NCBI GenBank assembly: GCA_963676655.2
Contig: CAXXKX010000003.1
Location: 1,116,001 to 1,180,000 of the forward strand
Length of the DNA: 64,000 bases
Source: G963676655 sp963676655
GTDB lineage: Bacteria; Verrucomicrobiota; Lentisphaeria; Victivallales; Victivallaceae
Direction: 5' to 3'
Under the pieces are notes generated by a model. It was given only the letters and a program-made list of their open reading frames with translations, had not been told where the DNA came from and ran no database searches. Below, in pieces: positions 63,537 to 64,000 of the stretch; the stretch's first letter is position 1, and every line of letters starts with the position of its first letter. Made by a program: the position numbers and the translations under genes.

Positions 63537-64000
63537 TCAATTTTCCTCCTTTTTCAACTCTACCCGGTCGACATACACCCCTTTTACCGCGGATTTGCCG
63601 CCGCCTTTGCGGTCATAACGCCCGGAACCCAGCCAAACGCGTTGTTTTGCTCCGGGCACAAAACTGCCGATCTCGTACCATTGATACCCGTCCTTGACAT
63701 CTTCAGCTTTCATGGATATTTGCGGTCCGCGCTTTGTTTTGTAGTCATATATCCCGGCCCAAAAGGCTTCTCCCGGAACGTCTGACTTATTAACCCTGAT
63801 CCTCATACGAACCTTATATTTGCCCGGATTGAACCATGCGGGTTTAACATCCCATTGCATATTCCATGTCGGATATGTGGTCAGTTGCAATGCGCGTTTA
63901 TCCCCGGCGCCGGCGTCCTTGACGTGTTTACACCATCCGGGTTTCAACGGCAAGTCGCAATCTTCGAGAATCACCAGATCAGCCGGAGGGCGTTTGTTTC
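63537..64000 (-). CDS. C-terminal part of a protein running off the window (binding-domain-like)
   Basis: About 154 residues are visible and the frame is open to the window edge, so the apparent GTG start at 63974 is probably internal. The sequence has a jelly-roll feel: AWFNPGKYKVRMRIRVNKSD, then YQWYEIGSFVPGAKQRVWLGSGRYDRKG and GVYVDRVELKKEE. This matches C-terminal beta-sandwich domains of DUF4838- or CBM-bearing glycoside hydrolases. It is immediately upstream of the sialidase-like gene and translationally linked to it by a shared stop/start region. Confidence 0.65.
   Translation of the reverse strand, partial: NKRPPADLVILEDCDLPLKPGWCKHVKDAGAGDKRALQLTTYPTWNMQWDVKPAWFNPGKYKVRMRIRVNKSDVPGEAFWAGIYDYKTKRGPQISMKAEDVKDGYQWYEIGSFVPGAKQRVWLGSGRYDRKGGGKSAVKGVYVDRVELKKEEN

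Overview
The window most resembles a member of the Lentisphaerota (Victivallis/Lentisphaera type), a glycan-degrading relative of the Verrucomicrobia and Planctomycetes. The evidence is four separate pseudopilin genes with the [18 protein letters not shown] leader, each beside a very large secreted polysaccharide-active protein. Cys-type sulfatases, a DUF4091 protein, carbohydrate-binding family 9-like domains, a heparinase II/III protein, and a long SecA with a C-terminal zinc motif fit the same group. The assignment is inference from gene content; no marker tree was run.

Layout. 1-1860: end of an unknown gene plus a sulfatase. 1874-10382 (minus): glycan locus 1, with a GH39-like enzyme, a GntR/LacI hybrid regulator, a DUF4091 protein, pseudopilin 1 and an FAD oxidoreductase. 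10594-11559: LacI regulator. 11639-18760 (minus): ribosomal protein cluster rplV-rpsC-rplP-rpmC-rpsQ-rplN-rplX-rplE-rpsN-rpsH-rplF-rplR-rpsE-rplO-secY. A predicted secreted coiled-coil gene (18777-19616) stands where rpsS normally would. 19800-24761: AT-rich, repeat-bearing stretch with orphan membrane proteins, a fungal-type cytosine deaminase, a K+ channel and several palindromic or tandem repeats. 24762-34825: mostly housekeeping plus strand (pyrE, secA, SPFH protein, solute-binding lipoprotein, CBM9-like protein, methyltransferase). 34829-36304: a sulfatase strikingly like animal arylsulfatase K.

36840-44815 (plus) is glycan locus 2: GntR/LacI regulator, pseudopilin 2, beta-helix protein and an exo-rhamnogalacturonan-lyase-like protein. 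45171-54828 (minus) with the divergent XylR-type regulator at 54962 is locus 3: GH78 rhamnosidase, pseudopilin 3, GH42-like beta-galactosidase, TIM-barrel protein, FadR-type regulator and AEC transporter. 56107-62373 is locus 4: AraC regulator divergent from a LamG-like protein, pseudopilin 4 and a heparinase II/III multidomain protein. 62422-64000 (minus) is a sialidase-like gene and a gene running off the window.

How it works together. Each glycan locus combines a sugar-sensing regulator, exactly one pseudopilin and one or more large secreted enzymes. None contains SusC/SusD, a TonB receptor or an ABC sugar importer. The recurring one-pseudopilin-per-locus module is the most interesting pattern here. 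It suggests that a shared type II secretion/type IV pilus-like machine is fitted with locus-specific pseudopilins to export, display or scaffold enzymes. All four pseudopilins also lack the usual Gly at the prepilin cleavage site. Clear cis-elements support locus-specific control: palindromes at both GntR/LacI genes, and two 14-bp direct repeats spaced 21 bp upstream of a good promoter at the AraC locus.
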